DNA of 64,000 nucleotides from Ehretia macrophylla (taxonomy: Eukaryota; Streptophyta; Magnoliopsida; Boraginales; Ehretiaceae): contig CM075773.1 of the NCBI GenBank assembly GCA_037974665.1, positions 51,011,417-51,075,416 of the forward strand. The letters run 5' to 3'. Every line of letters begins with the position of its first letter. Position 1 is the first letter of the stretch. Below, piece after piece: positions 58,685 through 64,000 of this stretch. The position numbers and the translations under genes are program-made. The notes under the pieces are model-generated. The model searched no databases and was not told where the DNA came from. It saw only the letters and a list, made by a program, of their open reading frames with translations.

Positions 58685-60832
58685 TGTTAGAGATATGCCC
58701 TAATGCTACATATTTGGATAACATATATTGGGGCATTTTGACATTAACTTGTACATTATGGCATCTATGTCTATATACGTGTGTTTTTATATTGACATAA
58801 TTAGGACATTCATATTCTCCTTCTTTACATGTATGAATGAGTCCCTAGTATTTTCATTAGAGGAATGTATTCTAAAAGCGTTTAAAATATGTTGGCGTAT
58901 TTTCTTAATATGATAAATACTTAAAGTGTTCATAGTCCTTAGATTATTTGATCGGGACTTCAATAATCTATTACGGACTATCACATATGTTGTTACCTTT
59001 AATCAATATAAGGATGTTGATGATAAAGGATGGTGAGCCACGTGCCATAATAGCATAGTGATGCGACTAACAAACATGTGGGTGACTATTAGTTGAATAG
59101 TTCTCTGAATATGACATGAATAACAAATTACATGACTTTGGATTAATAATTTGTTATCCGTTACAATTGTGCATGTAATCCTTAGACTTGAGACATTACG
59201 ACTGTCATATGTATTGGGGTTTAATTCAAGCATTTGGATAATGCCTGTCTCGACAAACGAGATGAGATACGTCATCTCGTAGTTTCATTTGTCTAATATA
59301 GTGATTGACAGGTAGTGGTCAAGATTGGATCCATTAACCTCTGTCGTGAGGCGATGTCCTATGTGATCTAAGCTTGGTTGTTTAATGAGAAAATCCTTGG
59401 CCAAGGTATGAACGATGGAGAAAGGGTTTTCTATGTGTCATCTCTCATTACACTAATTAGATCTATGCATAGTATCAAGTTTATGAACTTAATCGAATCA
59501 TGGTTCTTGCTCGAGGGGACAATTAATGGAAGGATTGGATTGCACGGTAATCGGCGACTATAAATAGATTCATTACGTGATTACTTCATTGTTTTATACA
59601 TTGTCTTGATATATTGCTAGACGTCACTCAAGACCTTAAGGGTGTTTCAAGAATTGAAGGAGAAATTCTTGAAACAAATCAAGAACCTAATTGGCATTAA
59701 AGGTGTTTATTGTTACCTTAGTGCTATTTGGCTATGAACCTAGAAAGTTACACCATATTAGCAAGGAAATTAAGTCTTGCTTAGACTTGAATTATCTTCT
59801 CTAAGAAATTATTAAGAGTTAATAATTATAGTCTCAACCATTTAAAGTTAATGGGGCAAATTTGTAAGGTTGGGAAAGTTTTGGGTGCTTTGTGTAAATA
59901 GGTAAAATTTGATTTCTTCCTATTGGTTGCCAACATGTTGATGTGACAAAGTATTAGCCAATAAACACAAAGCACCAAGATCAAATCCTAGCCATCGATC
60001 TATTAATCCAAGGGTTGAAATTAGTCAACAATTGTAGGCATTATTTAAGAGTTAAATAATGTCAACTTGTCTTGTGAAGACAACTTGCAAGACATTTGTA
60101 TGTATATGTGTTTTGTTCTTTCACAGGAAAACCAAAGCAAAAGAAGAAAAAGTTATATCTTCAAAGTCTTGTGTTTTGCATGAATCAAGGAAAAGAGAAA
60201 AACAAGAAAAAGCCTTGTCTCTTGGTCTTGTGTCTTCTCGGTCAAAGCAAATAAAATGAAAACAAAGACTCTTATTTTTTCTCATGCATATACACGACCA
60301 AAGAGATTTAGAGAAGGCTTAATGAAGTCTTCTTCTATTCTGAAAATTCAGCAACACATACATACACCATAGATGGTTATAAGAACACAAGTGTTTGTTC
60401 TTCATTTTGCTTTGTCATGTTGGATTAAATTGAGACTAAGAAAGATATCTAAACTAAGTGTAGTTTTAAGTAATCTTTCAAAAGAGAGAAGTGTTATTGT
60501 CCATGAATCTTCTGAGAAGTTTGCTAGCACTACAACTTAAGGAGGAGGAAAGGCTTCTTCAAATTGCTAGGTGGACAATCTAGGACTTCTACACTTGTGG
60601 AAGGTTCAAGGAGTTCTCAAAGCTTCACCAATTGATTCCAACCTTTGATCTTCAAGAGGTATTCTTCTCTTCTTGTATTACCTTTGGTTTGAGATATGTA
60701 TTGCATAAATATCAAGTATTGGGATTGACTATACATAAGAATGTCATATATGTTATGAAAAATTGTATTTCATGCTATCTTCCGCTGCAAAATTTTTATT
60801 CTATATGTGCAATCCCGGATATCGTTCCTTCA
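58685..60832 (+). mobile_element. Element E 5' LTR (Ty1/copia, Angela-like)
   Basis: TGTTAGAGATATGCCC at the start is close to the LTR start of Angela-type copia elements; it ends TTCCTTCA, two bases before a primer site. The left border is exact because element D's other LTR continues past the same point. A good TATA box TATAAATA lies at 59559-59566. The pairing 3' LTR is outside the window, so the end is set by the primer site only. Confidence 0.75.
59559..59566 (+). promoter_or_regulatory. TATA box of element E LTR
   Basis: TATAAATA in a GC-richer local context (gcgac before it) about 0.9 kb into the LTR. Transcription would start some 30 bases downstream, near 59590. Confidence 0.5.
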
Positions 60833-60834
60833 AT

Positions 60835-60847
60835 TGATATCAGAGCC
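60835..60847 (+). promoter_or_regulatory. Primer binding site, element E
   Basis: TGATATCAGAGCC matches the initiator tRNA-Met site TGGTATCAGAGCC with one change. Confidence 0.75.
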
Positions 60848-63190
60848 ATGACTTGATATTCATTAAATTACATGTTTGCTTGCATTTAGTTTCGTGAGTC
60901 TTGAGCACTAAAAAGAACTTGGAAAAAGTTTCATAGTCTATGCATGTTTGATGTTTAGATTTGGTAAGCAAATATTATGCGCACTGAAATTGCAACACTG
61001 ATTTGACATAATAAATCTTGTTTTTTGGGGCTGATTTTTGGACATGGTATGCTATAGAGATAGTATAACATTTCATCTTCTAATAGGCATGTCCAAATTT
61101 CGTGGTTAAGGGTCTCATTTAGACCCATTACAGTAGCATTGCTGATTCTCGTGCTCACTAGACAGACTGGGCAGTGTCTGCTCTGAGGGGCATAACTCAG
61201 TAAATTTAAATCTGAATTGAGTTTTGTTTGATTCTAAAACTATCTACACTCGAAGAGCTATGTGTCTGTAAAATTGAAATTTTTTTGAAGAACTGTGGAT
61301 AGGTGAAACGAATCAAAATATTTGATGCATGTGCAGCAAATTTGTAATAGTAGGAGTACAGGTTGAAAGTCATGACTAATTAATTGGATTTTGGTAAAGC
61401 CCAAAGAGCCTAAATATTCATTGGCTTAAATCTGATAGTATTAGATGGATTTTTTTTGAGAAGATTAATTCAAGTCTAGGAAATCAAATTGGACCACGAA
61501 ATGGACTAAGAATTTGCATTGGGCCTTATTCAAAAAGTAGAGTTCTTTTATTTAAACATTAGATGTTAAAAGCTCAAGATATGAAACTTATTGCAACTAT
61601 GTCTTTAATTTCTTTTATGGATATGATTCATAATTATATTATTCATATCTTGGCATGATGGATGGATCATGGACTTATAGATAAATGGTAAATGGTTGTA
61701 AATTCATTTGATGACTTTGTAATTATATTCTTTCATTCATTTGATTTGTAATTGAGACATAAGTCTCATTTTTACATATATTGCAAGAGAGCAAATTGTA
61801 GTGAGACATGTGATATAATTATTTTACAAATCAAGCTTGCCAAGGAGTCCAAGATCAATCACGGAGTTGATGGACTTTAAGGTGTTGAAGAGTTCAAGGT
61901 GCCAAGTCCCTTTGAAGACATGAGATGTGCTTGCCTAGGTTTTGTGATTGATCAAATTTATATGGCTCAATTTGATCAACCATTAAGTCCATGATCCACC
62001 ATATTTATATTATTACATATATGTTTATTTAGTTATTTTGTATGAGATGCATGCTAAATGGACTAATGTGCAAAGTGAGACCTAATTAAATTCAAAATCT
62101 TCCTATGTGCAAACAATAATAGATTGTAAAGAGGTAAAAGTGTTTATCGTTGCCCTCCACTATCTTAGGTTATATTTGCTCGATTGGGTATGTCTTGGCT
62201 AACCCAAAGGTAGGAAGACATATTCAATGAAAATATTATATTTACCGAGCAAGCATAGTAATGTTGTGTTGTTCCAATATCACGAGGCCAATAACGTACT
62301 AAAGGTGAGGTCCGGGATTCAAATTGTCGCAACACTGTGACGGTGGGTGTAATCTAACTAGATCATGTTTTCAATAATGCACCAAAGCTGAGGTTACATT
62401 GATTTAGGGGTAAAATGGCCATATCTTATATAGTGATATAGATAGTAATCGTTGCTAACTCTTTGTATGTATATTCCAATAATACACCAAAGCTGAGGGG
62501 TATTCATATTAAAGAGTACCATGGTCATCTACTAATGAGTCTTTAATTAGATTCACGATCTCATTTAGGAAGTGTGGGATTCGATAAAAATTAGTGGGAG
62601 GTATCATTTAATTAAAGGCCAAATTAAATATTTTAACAAGTTTATATCAACTAATGATCTTATTTTTTGCATGCATTTATGGCTACAACAATGAACCCGT
62701 TTTTAATTAACTAGACTATATATCGCGTAACCGGACCAAACTTTTTGAATTAATGATTTTGTCTAAGAATGGTTCTTAGAAACTTAATCAAGTCTTAGAA
62801 TTAAATGCCCCGTTATTTTGATAAAGTATCAAAATGAAAAATTGTAGTACTTATGGTTGTTAAGTAAAACGAGTTAAATATGCTAAAGAGTTGTATTCTT
62901 TCATAGTTTGCATATGAGAATGCAAGATGTAAAGAATATGATTCTAAACTAGCAAATGTTTGTGTGGTAAGCATATTCAATAGCATGATATTAGACATAA
63001 ATAGAATTCATTCTCATAATTGTATTTCCTCTTTGGTTAGTGGTAATGCAAAGAAGAAAGACAAAGAAAGATGATTTCTATTAGCTAGTGGGAGCATGTC
63101 TAAAAAGAAAATTAAGGATTGTATAGGCATGTATAAAAGATATTTTCATAGCCTAGAAACCAGACATTAAAAGAGGTTTTAATCCAAAGT
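60848..63190 (+). other. Element E untranslated leader and degraded gag region
   Basis: Long AT-rich sequence without a usable frame. At 62296, 62377 and 62475 a short motif recurs (acNaaagNtgagg), spaced about 80-100 bases. No gag domain could be recognised with confidence. Confidence 0.45.
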
Positions 63191-63199
63191 ATCTTTATA

Positions 63200-64000
63200 G
63201 CTTGAAGGTCAAGGTTGTAAAGTTACTATGAATTAAAATCTTCTTTAATTGTGATTGGTACTACTTTGAGTTTTTGGTTCTAGTGAAACATTAGTGTATG
63301 TGTTCAAGGATAGAATCTTAATCACAGTAGTGCGCTTTCAGAAGCGTACAATGTTTTCAGTGTTAGGAAATGAAACAAATGTTGTTGCGTTAGCTAAAGA
63401 CAATTTGTTTAGATACTTTCTGGACATATTTTGTATTTTAAGGATTATACCTAAATGATATTAGGAATAAAATGTATATTCCTAAAACTTGTAAAAACGC
63501 ATTATGGTGTAGTCTTTAGTATCTTAATGTGGACGAAAGAATGTATTGCAAACATATTATTAACTGTTATAACCATCCACCAAATTTTAAGATCACTCAA
63601 ATAATCTAAATCAGTTGTAGTTTCTACATGATTAGGTTGTTCTAATAATAAGATGATGATTAGGTTGGTTTGATCAACTTATGCATCTTATTTATTAAAA
63701 AGGTAACCAAGTCATCCTTTGTTTGATAAAGGATTAAAGCTACTAAGTTATTCGGATTAGTACACGTTGATGTATGTGGAGCTATTTTGGAATAGGCTCA
63801 TGTAGTAAAATGTATTAGTGCCTTATGATTAAATCATGAAGGTAAAATACTTAAGTACTATTTTATTTGAGTATCCTAAAATTTTGATATAGTATCGAAA
63901 TTAACAATGCTCGGTGTACCACAATTAAATAGGGTATTCTTAATGAAGAACCGTACTTTGTAGGACATAGTACATTTGTTGATTAGTTTAATTAATCATT
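63200..64000 (+). pseudogene. Copia pol remnant, element E (protease region to integrase start)
   Basis: Around 63330-63440 the sequence reads QKRTMFSVLGNETNVVALAK, then a YIPK-like tail near 63470, as after the copia protease. At about 63700-63790 it reads KVTKSSFV, two stops, then KATKLFGLVHVDVCGA, which matches the GAG-pre-integrase to integrase junction of copia elements, including the first catalytic Asp context (H-V-D-V-C-G). Protease before integrase is the Ty1/copia order and supports the LTR assignment. Many stops and frame changes show it is dead. It continues past the right edge. Confidence 0.7.

Larger units (their letters stand above)
52804..64000 (+). mobile_element. Element D: non-coding gypsy-type LTR element, split by element E
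   Basis: 5' LTR 52804-55322 (2519 bp), primer site 55331, internal 55323-56987 (1665 bp), polypurine tract to 56987, 3' LTR from 56988 to 58684 where element E enters. The rest of the 3' LTR lies beyond the window. The internal region has no meaningful reading frame. Its last 40 bases match those of element A (AATTGC...GCAATT, then TTAAGGAGGGGAGG), so it is likely a non-autonomous relative of the A family. The LTRs differ at many sites, so it is older than A and C. It cuts the CACTA element. Confidence 0.85.

Noticed and set aside
58787..59275. Open frames in element E LTR
   Set aside because: Short, on opposite strands, no recognisable domain; within an LTR.

Overview
The window is plant nuclear DNA, most likely from a eudicot. 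The evidence is a dense stack of nested plant transposons: chromodomain Ty3/gypsy elements with very long LTRs, an Angela-like Ty1/copia element, CACTA/Ptta elements, a LINE, TRIMs and MITEs. I see no intact host gene, rRNA, tRNA or CRISPR. The only long intact reading frame is the 1485-residue gag-pol of element A. The only host-like coding sequence is a broken ankyrin-repeat fragment at 41.5-42.0 kb.

Layout. 1-2497: truncated LTR related to the solo LTR that follows. 3448-7893: 4.4-kb solo LTR (F), target duplication TATTC. 7.9-10.4 kb: mosaic of old repeats. 10397-23701: G-rich MITE split by element A (11303-23479, target duplication ATAGG), which has two 3.68-kb LTRs and an intact gag-pol. 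23.9-28.4 kb: SINE-like repeat, second copy of the MITE, CACTA Ptta gene remnant containing a large palindrome, and LINE ORF2 remnant. 28482-39030: a 601-bp TRIM (target duplication CACAC) whose second LTR is split by element B (28957-38899, target duplication ATGGG), a dead gypsy element. 40297-41273: three-LTR tandem TRIM on the minus strand. 41.5-42.84 kb: ankyrin pseudogene and copia gag remnant. From 42862: CACTA element carrying element C (43223-51723, minus, target duplication AAATA, internally deleted) and element D (from 52804, non-coding). D is itself split by copia element E (from 58685), which runs off the right edge.

How the parts relate. A, B, C, D and F belong to one style of chromovirus (Tekay/Del-like; chromodomain seen in A, B and C). 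Their LTRs differ in sequence but share a plan: a CA-rich leader, a purine-rich GAA tract, a GTGAG donor-like site, 1-3 kb of filler, a short hairpin, a pyrimidine-rich stretch ending in CAG, then the LTR end and a Met-tRNA primer site. The hairpin keeps its pairing while its bases change between families. A second hairpin with the same behaviour sits just before the polypurine tract. Together they suggest an undescribed LTR leader intron and RNA-structure module. A third theme is that several short repeats carry an snRNA-type promoter, the USE motif with a TATA box about 26 nt downstream.

Limits: everything was read by eye. Family names below clade level, splice sites and promoter activity are inferences.
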